The notes below the pieces were generated by a model. It saw only the letters and a list, made by a program, of their open reading frames with translations, made no database searches and was not told the DNA's origin. The position numbers were made by a program, and so were the translations under genes. Of a DNA stretch of 55,122 nucleotides, positions 16,682 through 24,301 are shown in pieces (position 1 is the stretch's first letter; each line of letters opens with the position of its first letter). Origin of the DNA: Lentisphaeria bacterium (lineage in GTDB: Bacteria > Verrucomicrobiota > Lentisphaeria > Victivallales > Victivallaceae); NCBI GenBank assembly GCA_017450705.1, contig JAFSTC010000035.1, forward strand, positions 1 through 55,122. Reading direction: 5' to 3'.

Positions 16682-19362
16682 AAGACCGCCTGCTGAAATT
16701 CCTGCCCCGGATCGACACGGAGCGGATCCTCGCCGAGAGCGCCCGTCTGCTGGCTCTGGAACGGCCTCAGACCTTCGAGGCGTACCGGGCGAGTGCCCGG
16801 GCGGCGGAGGCGCTGCTCCGCGAAGCGGGGATCCCCGGCGTGGAGCGTCTCACGTTCCCGGCGGACGGCAAAACCGTCTGGCAGGACAAGATCTCCCCGC
16901 TGGGCTGGACGGCCGCAAAGGGCAAGATCACCGTCCTCGCCGCCCCGGGGATCCCCCCCGGGACGGTGATCGCCGATTACGAAAAAAATCCCTTCGAGCT
17001 CATCAAGGGCAGCTGCGCCACGGCCCCGGGGGGGGAGGTCATGCGCGTCCTCTCCTACGAGCAGGTGCTCGCGGGCTTCGATCCCCGGGACGCGCTGGTT
17101 CTGACGCCGCTGGATCAGGACTGCCGCTGCCGCGCCCTGCCGTATCTGCTGGATCTGGGCGCCCGGGGCGTCATCAGCGATTTCTCCTTCAACGCCGCCG
17201 ACGCGCCGGAGGGCGTGCTGTGGAACACCGCTTTCACCGAGCACGACAACTGGCACGTCAACGCCGGAGACCGGGAGTTTGTCGCTTTTTCCATCTCTCC
17301 CGCGCGGGGGACGCTTCTCCGCCGGGCCGTGACGCTGGGTGAGGTGCAGGTCCGGGTGCTCTCCGACGGCCGGAGATCCCCGGCGGAACTGGACCTCGTC
17401 ACGGCGCTCATCCCCGGCCGCAGAAAGGAAGAACTGTGGCTCTACGCCCATTTGTACGAACCCATGGCCAACGACAACTCTTCCGGGGTCGCCTGCGCGC
17501 TGGAGACGGCGCGCAGGATCCTGGAGGAGGGGGAGACGGAGTTTTCCCTGCGGCTGCTTTTCGGCATGGAGCACTACGGTTTCGCCGCCTACGCCGTGCA
17601 CCGGGGGGACAAAAACCTCTCCTCCGAAGTCATCGGCGCCTGCGATTACGACGCGATGTGCGTCCGGAACGACTGGAGCATCGACCTGCGCTGCGCCGCT
17701 GCGGGGACGCCCTTTTTCGGCAACTATCTCCTGCACCGGACGGCGGAGGAGCTGGCGGGATTTGCGGACTTCCCCCCCGTGGCCGTCCTGGATTCCTCGG
17801 ACTGTCCCTACGACGACGACATGTTTTTGTGCGACAGCACCACGGGCGTCGCGACCTTTTGGCCCATCCGGCGGGGGGAGGGGCTTTACCACAACTCCCT
17901 TCAAACCATGGACTTCATCGACAGGGAGGCTTTGAGAAAGGCCTGCGCCCTGAATACGGCGCTGGTGTCGGCCCTCCTCTCGCCCGGAAAGGAGATGGCG
18001 GTCCGCGCGGCTGAAACGGCGCGGCGGCTCCTGAAGGAAGAGGCTTCCCGGGCGGTGGGGTCGGCGCAAGAGCATTTCCTCCGCCGCTTCGAAATGCTGA
18101 AAAGGGACTTCGAAAATTTCTCCCGCTTCCTGCCGGAAGACTTCGTCCGCGGCCTGTGGAAGGAGGCCGCCGGGGAGGGCGGCGGCACGGCGGCGTCTTG
18201 CGCCGACGACATCCCCCGCTCGCCGTGGCGGGACTATGCGGAAAAGATCGTGCCCTCGCGCCTGACGACGGGATTCCCCTTCGATCTGGCGCGCGTGCCG
18301 TTCCGCGAACGGGTCCTGCTGCCGGGGAGCGTGCTGTACGGGCCGCTGGCGGCGGTTTTGAGCGGTATGGACGGCGTCCGGGATCTGGCCGCGCTGATCC
18401 GGGCAAGCGAGCATGAGATGCGCCGCCTCATCCCGGAGCGGGAAATAGCCAAACTCGTCCGGGCCGTGCTGTATCTGGCGCGGTACGGCTACGTCTCCCT
18501 CGGCGGCTTTGCCGGGATCGCCCGAGGGGAGATCGAAACGGCCCTGCGGGAGGCGAATGTCCGGGAGGGGGACTTTCTGCTGGTCCACTCTTCTCTCTCC
18601 TGTTTCGGCAAGTTCGAGAACGGTCTCGAGACCGTGGAGGAGGCCTTCCGCGAGGCCGTCGGGCCCGAGGGGACCGTTCTTTTCGCCGCCTTCACGTCGC
18701 CCTTCATCTTCCTCGAGGAACCCAACCGCCTGTCGTGGTTCCGCCCCATGGATATGAATGATCCCGACTGCATCGTCACGGGGGCGCTGCCGAAATATCT
18801 GGTGCAAAAGGGATATCCCCGCAGCCGCCACCTGACCCACAGCTGGTGCGGCTTCGGCCGGGATGCCGCGGAAGCCCTTGCAAAGCACGGTCCGCAGGAT
18901 CCCCCCGTCGGGGAAAACAGCCCTCTCGCCTTCGCCTTGCGGAAAAAGGGGAAGATCGTCCATTTCGGCAGCGGCCTGGATTCGACGACTTTCCTCCATT
19001 TTCTGGAGGACCGTTTCGGTCTGCCCGGCGTGGGGGACACCCTCTGCCGCGTCCGGGAGAACGGCATCGTCCGCACCGTCGCCATGCCCCGCAACCTGCC
19101 GGGCCACAGGGATTTTTATGAGGGAGACGAAAAAAGCATCAAGTTTTTCCGCGCCGCCTGCGCCTCGGGACTGCGGATCGCCAAAAGCGCCCTCGGTCCC
19201 GGGCGGATCATGGTCATGGACATGGCGGAGCTGGATGCCGTCGGCTCCCGGCTTGTCGCGGCGGATCCCTTCATCATGCTGTGCGACACGCCTTCGTGTC
19301 TTTCGTGTCAGCGTCTGCGCCGGGGATGGAACGGAAGTTCCCCGGCGGAATTTCAAAAATAA
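16678..19362 (+). CDS. Fusion: DUF4910/M28-like peptidase domain + AAC(3)-type N-acetyltransferase
   Basis: An 894-residue, two-enzyme polypeptide without signal peptide. Residues about 20-400 resemble the M28-superfamily DUF4910 group: H258 and D266 in YAHLYEPMANDNSSG, E298 in FGMEHYGF, and PYDDDMF near 375. A helical linker and winged-helix-like part (LPGSVLYGPLAAVLSGMDGV) follow. Residues about 620-870 are an AAC(3)-family domain: LLVHSSLSCFG with H637, EGTVLFAAFTSP, LTHSWCGFGRDA, VGENSPL, and H774xxE777 near the end. AAC(3) relatives acetylate amino groups of aminoglycosides or amino sugars with acetyl-CoA. The GTG start overlaps the aminotransferase stop. Beside a sugar aminotransferase, an N-acetylating step on the new amine is plausible. 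Resistance is not implied. Confidence 0.82.
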   Translation: MKDRLLKFLPRIDTERILAESARLLALERPQTFEAYRASARAAEALLREAGIPGVERLTFPADGKTVWQDKISPLGWTAAKGKITVLAAPGIPPGTVIADYEKNPFELIKGSCATAPGGEVMRVLSYEQVLAGFDPRDALVLTPLDQDCRCRALPYLLDLGARGVISDFSFNAADAPEGVLWNTAFTEHDNWHVNAGDREFVAFSISPARGTLLRRAVTLGEVQVRVLSDGRRSPAELDLVTALIPGRRKEELWLYAHLYEPMANDNSSGVACALETARRILEEGETEFSLRLLFGMEHYGFAAYAVHRGDKNLSSEVIGACDYDAMCVRNDWSIDLRCAAAGTPFFGNYLLHRTAEELAGFADFPPVAVLDSSDCPYDDDMFLCDSTTGVATFWPIRRGEGLYHNSLQTMDFIDREALRKACALNTALVSALLSPGKEMAVRAAETARRLLKEEASRAVGSAQEHFLRRFEMLKRDFENFSRFLPEDFVRGLWKEAAGEGGGTAASCADDIPRSPWRDYAEKIVPSRLTTGFPFDLARVPFRERVLLPGSVLYGPLAAVLSGMDGVRDLAALIRASEHEMRRLIPEREIAKLVRAVLYLARYGYVSLGGFAGIARGEIETALREANVREGDFLLVHSSLSCFGKFENGLETVEEAFREAVGPEGTVLFAAFTSPFIFLEEPNRLSWFRPMDMNDPDCIVTGALPKYLVQKGYPRSRHLTHSWCGFGRDAAEALAKHGPQDPPVGENSPLAFALRKKGKIVHFGSGLDSTTFLHFLEDRFGLPGVGDTLCRVRENGIVRTVAMPRNLPGHRDFYEGDEKSIKFFRAACASGLRIAKSALGPGRIMVMDMAELDAVGSRLVAADPFIMLCDTPSCLSCQRLRRGWNGSSPAEFQK

Positions 19363-19377
19363 GGAATCATCGAAAAA

Positions 19378-20235
19378 ATGCTGGAACACCACAAAATGCT
19401 GGACTGCACTTTCCCGGAAGTGCGGGCGTACCTCGAAAAGAAAAAGACGATCATCATCCCCTACGGGCTGAGCGAACAGCACGGGGCGCACCTGCCGCTG
19501 GACACCGACGTGCGCAACGCGGAGTACATCAGCCGGGGCCTGGCGGAAAAACTGGATTGCCTCATCGCGCCGACGCTGAATTACACCTTCTCCGGCGGCA
19601 TGTTCCCGGGGACCATCAACGTCAAGCCCACGACCTTCTGCAATCTGGTGGGGGAGATCATCGAGTCGCTCCATCTCCAGGGTTTCCGCAACTTCATCAT
19701 CATCCCGGGCCACGGCGGCAGCGAGAGCCTGCTGCAGCTCAAGGAGTCTCTCCGCATCCTGAAGTGGCTCAATCCGGCACTGGAGGACGCCATGATCCTT
19801 CTGACCCAGATCTGGGATTTCTCCCCCACGTGGACCCGGCTCTTCGACGAGCGGGACTACCACGCGGCCAAGGCGGAGACCTCTCTTCTGCTCCACTGGT
19901 GTCCTGAGGTCGTCCGGATGGAAAAAATGCAGCTGGACGCGCCCGAGATCGCCGAGGGTCTGCGGCAGGATCCCGACAGCTACCAGCTGCGGGAGAGCTT
20001 CTCCGATCTGCCCCAGGAGGTTGTGCGGACGAGCCAGCGCAAGGAGATAAAACTGGGCGTCATGGGCTACCCCGAGCAGGCCTCCGCGGAGCTGGGACGT
20101 CTCATCGAGGAGGAGTGCCTTACCCTCGGCTCCGAAAAACTGAGCAAGGCCATCGCCGACGCCGACGCCGCCCGCAAGTCCGGGAAGCGCATCGTCCACG
20201 ACAACGGCGGCCACCTCAAGATCCGTTCCGTTTAG
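19378..20235 (+). CDS. Creatininase-family amidohydrolase
   Basis: A 285-residue metal-dependent hydrolase of the creatinine amidohydrolase family. Metal-site residues are in place: E33 and H35 in GLSEQHGAHLPLDTD, D44, H112 in IIPGHGGSE, and E167 in YHAAKAETS. The family includes creatininase, 3-dehydro enzymes of cofactor pathways and MftE-type peptidases, so the substrate is open; opening a cyclic amide or cleaving a small amide is the usual chemistry. It starts 15 bases after the fusion gene and closes the three-gene operon. No strong terminator follows before the kinase promoter at 20269. Confidence 0.9.
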   Translation: MLEHHKMLDCTFPEVRAYLEKKKTIIIPYGLSEQHGAHLPLDTDVRNAEYISRGLAEKLDCLIAPTLNYTFSGGMFPGTINVKPTTFCNLVGEIIESLHLQGFRNFIIIPGHGGSESLLQLKESLRILKWLNPALEDAMILLTQIWDFSPTWTRLFDERDYHAAKAETSLLLHWCPEVVRMEKMQLDAPEIAEGLRQDPDSYQLRESFSDLPQEVVRTSQRKEIKLGVMGYPEQASAELGRLIEEECLTLGSEKLSKAIADADAARKSGKRIVHDNGGHLKIRSV

Positions 20236-20268
20236 CCGTTTTTTCCGGCGGATCGCCTGTTGTCCGGA

Positions 20269-20297
20269 TTGAAAAAATCCGGAAACGGTGCTACATT
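20269..20297 (+). promoter_or_regulatory. Promoter of the Ser/Thr kinase gene
   Basis: TTGAAA at 20269-20274, 17 bases, TACATT at 20292-20297. The -35 box sits in the loop side of a perfect 8-bp hairpin (TCCGGATT at 20263-20270 with AATCCGGA at 20276-20283), so the promoter overlaps what might be the weak end of the upstream operon. Confidence 0.7.
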
Positions 20298-20314
20298 ATT
20301 ATCGTAAAGACGGA

Positions 20315-20347
20315 GCGCCCCCCACGAAACCGGGGGCGCCGTTTCGT
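20315..20347 (+). terminator. GC hairpin in the kinase leader, possible attenuator
   Basis: GCGCCCCC (20315-20322) pairs with GGGGGCGC (20332-20339) around a 9-base loop and is followed by the T-rich GTTTCGTTT. It lies downstream of the kinase promoter and about 40 bases before the kinase ATG, so it would form in the kinase mRNA leader. It may also stop read-through from the creatininase operon. Confidence 0.5.
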
Positions 20348-20385
20348 TTGCCGGCGGAAGACGGTCCGGCGGACGGGGGTTGGGA

Positions 20386-22704
20386 ATGGACGAAAAAACG
20401 ACAGTTTATCCGACGCGGAATGCGTCACTGGACGATCAGGTGAACGACGATTTCAACAGAACGATCGTCATCGAACGTCCCCAGGTCCGGAAGTCGCGGA
20501 ACACGACGCCTCTTCACAAGATCGCGTCCTCCTTCGGCAGGAAGAAGCTGGAGATCGAGGACATCATCGGCCGGACGGACATCCGGCACTACACGAGCGT
20601 CGAGCCCGACACCACCGCGAATCTTTCCGCGCCGCTGAGCAAGCTGGATACCAAATACTCCGTCCTCGAGGAGTTCGCCAACGGCGGCCATGCGACGGTC
20701 TCCATCGCACAGGACAAGAACCTGCGGCGCATCGTCGCCGTCAAGTCCCTCAAGGAGGAGACCGATAAAAAGCCGGAGATGGTCGAATCCTTCATCTCCG
20801 AGGCCAAAGTCACCGCCCAGCTGGACCACCCCTCCATCATTCCCGTCTACGGCCTGACGGGGGACCGCGACGACGGCGTCCACCTGATCATGAAGCTGGT
20901 CAACGGCAAGACCCTGCGGGACTATCTGCGGAACATCGCCGTGAACTACCGGATCAAGGGGATCCGGAACTTCGACGAGGACGCCCTGCTGCGCCGCCGG
21001 CTGGAAATATTCCTGCGCGTCTGCGACGCCATTGCCTACGCCCACCACAAGAACATCATGCACCGGGACCTCAAGCCCGAGAACATCATGCTGGGCGAGT
21101 ACATGGAGGTCTACGTGATGGACTGGGGACTGGCGCGGACGATCCCCAGGGCGGACGATCCCCCCGACGACGGGAAACAGCTGGCGGGCACCCCCCGCTA
21201 CTTTTCTCCGGAAGCCCTCCGCGGCGAACGGTGCGACGCCCGTTCCGACATCTTCACGCTGGGCCTGATCCTTCAGGAGGTCGTCACCCTTCAGTCCGCG
21301 GTCAAGGGCCGGGACGAGCGGGAGTACATGGAGCGCATCGTCAACGGCGACCTGGAGCCGGTCGAACATCTTTTCAAGTGGAAGATCGACAGATTCCTCG
21401 TGGCGATCATCCGCAAGGCGACGGCGTACCGGATGGAGGACCGGTACCAGACGGTCTCCGACCTCGCGGAAGATCTGCGGCGCTGGATGGGCGGACTGCC
21501 CATATCCGCGCTGCCCGACGACACCGCCATGAAGACCGCCCGGTATTTCTACCATCACCGGAGGGGATTTTTGGTGTCTTCCCTCATCCTCCTGCTGGTC
21601 TTTGCCTCCGTCACGGCGCTGGCCATCTACCGGCAGCTCAAGGACGCGCAGGAGATGAGCCGTCAGAAGCTGGCGATGAATTTCCTCTACAACCGGACGG
21701 CCATCGTGGCGGAGCATCTGGACATCACGGCGCTCCATATCCAGGAGCAGCTTTCGGCGCTGTCGCGCATCGCGGCCTATCTGCTCACCTACAATACCGA
21801 GGGCAAAGTCTCGGAGGGGCAGGAGGCCTTCCATCCCCCCATGGACAAGATGAAGGAGCCCGGATCCGGCGTCTTCTACTCCCCTTACTACAAGCGGCTG
21901 GTCGGGCTCGATTTCGGCATCTTCACCGTCGCGCCCAACGCGGATCTCGTCGCCGGGCGGGAGTTCATCCGCAAGGTCTCCCCCGTGCTGACCAAGATGA
22001 AAAAGGTGGTTCTGGGCAGCAAGTCCGGCTACGGGTTTTCCAAGGAGGAGTACGGCAAGCTGAAGGCGGACTACCTCTACAAGGGAGCGCCCATCCGGTC
22101 GGTCTTCATCGGGTCGAAAAGCGGCGTCAAGCTGCTGTATCCCTGGCGGGGCAACTACTCCCGCGACATCGATCCCCGGGAGCGTTTGTGGTACCGGGAC
22201 GCCCTGCGCCAGACCGGTCCCGTCTGGGGCAAGCCCTATATGGACCTCGATTCCGTTTCAGGGCTCTCCATCCCCTGTTCCATCCAGATCTTCGACCTCC
22301 ACGGGGAGTTCTGCGGCGTCGCGGGACTGGACCTTTCGGTCAACCGGCTGACCCGGAGCATCCTCACCAAAGGAAACGTCGGCTCCTACGTGATCGAAAA
22401 GGCGGTCATCAATCTGGAGGGCGAAACGATCTTCTCCTCGAAATCGGAGTACTTCAACAAGACCTTCGATCCCGGCAGATACCACCAGAACGCCAAGTTC
22501 AAGACGCCGCTCTTCAAGACGGCGAAGATCCGGAAGCGGATCCTGGAGCACGGCGAGGAGTTCGGCCTTTTCAGCGTGGAGCAGGGGGGGAAGAGGATCG
22601 TCTACTCCTTCGCGCACCTGGAGATCCTCAACATGTTCTACGTGGTCGTCGCCGACTACGAGGCACTCCTGAAACACGTGAGCTCCGTCAGCAGGCAGGA
22701 CTGA
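20386..22704 (+). CDS. Membrane Ser/Thr protein kinase with extracytoplasmic dCache sensor
   Basis: A 772-residue transmembrane receptor kinase. The cytoplasmic kinase domain (about 90-370) has the glycine-rich loop EEFANGGHATV, catalytic lysine K120 (VAVKSL), HRDLKPEN with D228, and D246 in a DWG motif that replaces the usual DFG, as often in PVC-group kinases. GTPRYFSPEAL marks the activation segment. One membrane helix spans about 394-416. Beyond it, residues about 420-690 look like a double Cache domain (YPWRGNYSRDIDPRERLWYR, then WGKPYMDLDSVSGLS and GEFCGVAGLDLSV), which in known proteins binds small extracellular ligands. The ligand and the phosphorylated targets are unknown. The ATG at 20386 is preferred over the in-frame TTG two codons earlier. 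Confidence 0.93.
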   Translation: MDEKTTVYPTRNASLDDQVNDDFNRTIVIERPQVRKSRNTTPLHKIASSFGRKKLEIEDIIGRTDIRHYTSVEPDTTANLSAPLSKLDTKYSVLEEFANGGHATVSIAQDKNLRRIVAVKSLKEETDKKPEMVESFISEAKVTAQLDHPSIIPVYGLTGDRDDGVHLIMKLVNGKTLRDYLRNIAVNYRIKGIRNFDEDALLRRRLEIFLRVCDAIAYAHHKNIMHRDLKPENIMLGEYMEVYVMDWGLARTIPRADDPPDDGKQLAGTPRYFSPEALRGERCDARSDIFTLGLILQEVVTLQSAVKGRDEREYMERIVNGDLEPVEHLFKWKIDRFLVAIIRKATAYRMEDRYQTVSDLAEDLRRWMGGLPISALPDDTAMKTARYFYHHRRGFLVSSLILLLVFASVTALAIYRQLKDAQEMSRQKLAMNFLYNRTAIVAEHLDITALHIQEQLSALSRIAAYLLTYNTEGKVSEGQEAFHPPMDKMKEPGSGVFYSPYYKRLVGLDFGIFTVAPNADLVAGREFIRKVSPVLTKMKKVVLGSKSGYGFSKEEYGKLKADYLYKGAPIRSVFIGSKSGVKLLYPWRGNYSRDIDPRERLWYRDALRQTGPVWGKPYMDLDSVSGLSIPCSIQIFDLHGEFCGVAGLDLSVNRLTRSILTKGNVGSYVIEKAVINLEGETIFSSKSEYFNKTFDPGRYHQNAKFKTPLFKTAKIRKRILEHGEEFGLFSVEQGGKRIVYSFAHLEILNMFYVVVADYEALLKHVSSVSRQD

Positions 22705-22706
22705 CC

Positions 22707-22732
22707 GCCGCCCGGGGATGGGGCGGCATTTT
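22707..22732 (+). terminator. Terminator of the kinase gene
   Basis: GCCGCCC (22707-22713) pairs with GGGCGGC (22721-22727) and is followed by ATTTTC. It begins two bases past the kinase stop codon. Confidence 0.7.
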
Positions 22733-22739
22733 CAGGCGA

Positions 22740-22747
22740 ATATGAAA
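22740..22747. repeat. Target-site duplication, left copy (ATATGAAA)
   Basis: The 8-bp sequence ATATGAAA directly abuts the left terminal inverted repeat. The same 8 bp abut the right terminus at 23136-23143. Confidence 0.85.
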
Positions 22748-23135
22748 GGCTCTGTTCCCCATACGGGGCGGTAACGGGAGAAGAATGTCTCGACGGCACA
22801 CTTTGCCCACGGGAGGCGAGGCGGTCGCCGCCTCTTCTCGCAGACCGAATGTGAATGAACCGGCAATCGCGAGATTGCCGGATGCGCTCAAGTTTTTTGA
22901 GCGCAGATGAACGGAGGTCGAGCATTAAGCCGCGAGAGAGGTCGGGCGCAGCCCGGCCGAACGCAGGCGCGCAACTTCAGAAGGGAACTACACCGAGGTC
23001 CGCGCTCGCCGCGGGAAGGAACAAAAGGAGGGGGCCGGGGAGGGAAAACCGCGGAGCGGTTGTCTCTCTCCCGGCTGGACGGCCCGCGTTCAAACGGCGG
23101 CTTGCGTTAAACCTACCCATGTGGGGAACAGAGCC
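22748..23135. mobile_element. 388-bp non-autonomous transposable element (MITE-like), ISL3-like ends
   Basis: The ends are GGCTCTGTTCCCCA (22748-22761) and its exact reverse complement (23122-23135); similarity continues imperfectly for another 10-15 bases. Identical 8-bp direct repeats ATATGAAA flank both ends, the mark of transposition. Termini starting GGCTCT and 8-bp duplications are features known for the ISL3 family, so an ISL3-type transposase acting in trans is the best guess. No transposase frame is present inside. The interior carries at least five hairpins: 22818-22834, 22860-22881, 22883-22905, 22940-22958 and 23047-23061. It landed just after the kinase terminator, harming neither neighbour. 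Confidence 0.8.
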
Positions 23136-23143
23136 ATATGAAA
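23136..23143. repeat. Target-site duplication, right copy (ATATGAAA)
   Basis: Exact match to the 8 bp at 22740-22747, immediately outside the right terminal inverted repeat. From here to 23270 I see no gene or structured element. Confidence 0.85.
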
Positions 23144-23270
23144 AAGGGTCGGCTACCCGGATGTTCCAACGTCCCCCGAGCTTAACGTCCAAAGCGCCGC
23201 CGAAATTGCCGAATATATGGCGTGATATCGCGAAAATCAAGCCGGATATCGAAAAATTTCAAAAATCGTC

Positions 23271-23295
23271 AACGCCGACGGGGAGCCGGGGCGTT
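23271..23295 (-). terminator. Possible terminator of the second AraC gene
   Basis: On the minus strand AACGCC (ending at the stop codon) pairs with GGCGTT, and T-rich sequence (GACGATTTTTGAAATTTTT) follows. The stem is only 6 bp with a 13-base loop that could pair further. Confidence 0.45.
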
Positions 23296-24149
23296 CACTT
23301 CCGGCTGGCGCTGCGGTACTCCGTCGGCGATCGGCCCGTGGTCCGGCGGAAACAGTTCGAGAAGGAGTACAGCGAGGAGAACCCCAGTTCCGCCGCGATC
23401 TCCCCGACGCTCAGCGTCGTCCCCGACAGGCGGTTTTTCGCCCGGTCGATGCGCAGGGTTTTGATGTATTCCTCCAGCGTGATGAAGTACTTTCCCTTGA
23501 AGGCCGCCCCCAGATAGTTGGGGGAGTACCCCAGTTCCGCCGCCATCTGCTGGATGTTGAAGGGGCGGCCGAGATTTTGGTAGATGTAGCCGTTGATCTT
23601 TTCCAGCAGCCGGTGTTTGCCCGGCACGGGACGGAGGACCGTTTCCGCGTTCCGGCAGCGGTCCAGCAGACCGCAGACCAGCGTCGCGGTCATGCCCGAA
23701 AGATAATCAGCCTTCCACGCGGCCGCGCTCTCTTCGCATTCGTTCCAGATGCGCGCCATGCGGGCCAGAAGTTCCACCTCCTCCGGCCGGGCGGTCATCA
23801 GCTGGTTGCGCAGACGGTAGACGGTCTCGGGCGGATCCCATTCGGCCCGGACGTAGAGCCAGCGCCGGGGCAGCTCCAGATCGAGGTAGCAGTGCATCTG
23901 CCAGGGGAACATCAGCAGGATGTTCCCCGGCCGGAAATCGAAGAAATCCTCGTCCAGACACACGGTCCCGGACCCCCGGACGCAGTAGATGACGAAAAAC
24001 GCGTCGTTCTGATGAAAGAACCCCGCCCGGGGATTGATCTTGTGCCGGTCGTAAACCAGCACGTTGTCCGGCAGTCCGGAGGAACTTCTCCGCACGCCCG
24101 AGGAGATGCTCCGGTAACGTCTCGGAACGGGTATTTCCGGATATTCCAC
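23295..24149 (-). CDS. AraC-family regulator with cupin-like sensor (divergent from GH16 operon)
   Basis: A 284-residue regulator. The N-terminal part (about 30-150) looks like an AraC-type cupin: YDRHKINPRAGFFHQNDAFF, VRGSGTVCLDEDFFDFRPG and MFPWQMHCYLDLE. Residues about 185-280 hold the DNA-binding domain: FNIQQMAAELGYSPNYLGAA and LSVGEIAAELGFSSLYSFSN, then FRRTTGRSPTEYR. The start is GTG at 24149, with AGAGGA nine bases before it; no better ATG lies upstream. The gene diverges from the pseudopilin/GH16 operon and its -35 box lies only 4 bp from the operon's -35 box, so it is the likely glycan-responsive switch for that operon. Confidence 0.93.
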   Translation of the reverse strand: MEYPEIPVPRRYRSISSGVRRSSSGLPDNVLVYDRHKINPRAGFFHQNDAFFVIYCVRGSGTVCLDEDFFDFRPGNILLMFPWQMHCYLDLELPRRWLYVRAEWDPPETVYRLRNQLMTARPEEVELLARMARIWNECEESAAAWKADYLSGMTATLVCGLLDRCRNAETVLRPVPGKHRLLEKINGYIYQNLGRPFNIQQMAAELGYSPNYLGAAFKGKYFITLEEYIKTLRIDRAKNRLSGTTLSVGEIAAELGFSSLYSFSNCFRRTTGRSPTEYRSASRK

Positions 24150-24191
24150 TTCGTCGCGTCCTCTATTGGAACAAAATCGTTGATTTTTTAT

Positions 24192-24219
24192 AATTTATCA
24201 TGAAATTTAATATTTTCAA
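24192..24219 (-). promoter_or_regulatory. Promoter of the second AraC gene
   Basis: On the minus strand, TTGAAA (complement of 24214-24219), 16 bases, TAAATT (complement of 24192-24197). The leader to the GTG start is about 35 bases. Confidence 0.6.
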
Positions 24220-24223
24220 GGCA

Positions 24224-24252
24224 TTGAATAACACTAATTCGAAGATTACATT
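24224..24252 (+). promoter_or_regulatory. Promoter of the pseudopilin/GH16 operon
   Basis: TTGAAT at 24224-24229, 17 bases, TACATT at 24247-24252. The start site would be near 24259, about 43 bases before the ATG. Four bases separate its -35 box from that of the divergent AraC gene. Confidence 0.7.
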
Positions 24253-24301
24253 TTATCGTCCGTAAAAAATTTTCAGCCGCAATTCAACGGGAGAGGTTCA
24301 G

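Noticed and set aside
18500-19362. AAC(3) domain as an antibiotic-resistance gene
   Set aside because: The domain is fused to a peptidase-like domain in a chromosomal biosynthetic-looking operon; AAC(3) relatives in such settings act on amino sugars. Nothing indicates resistance.
20263-20283. TCCGGATT/AATCCGGA hairpin as terminator of the creatininase operon
   Set aside because: No T run follows, and the -35 box of a well-formed promoter lies in it; at best a weak dual-use element.
22855-23517. Open frame inside and beyond the mobile element, considered as transposase remnant
   Set aside because: Basic, low-complexity, no DDE or HTH motif, and it crosses the element's right end into unrelated DNA.
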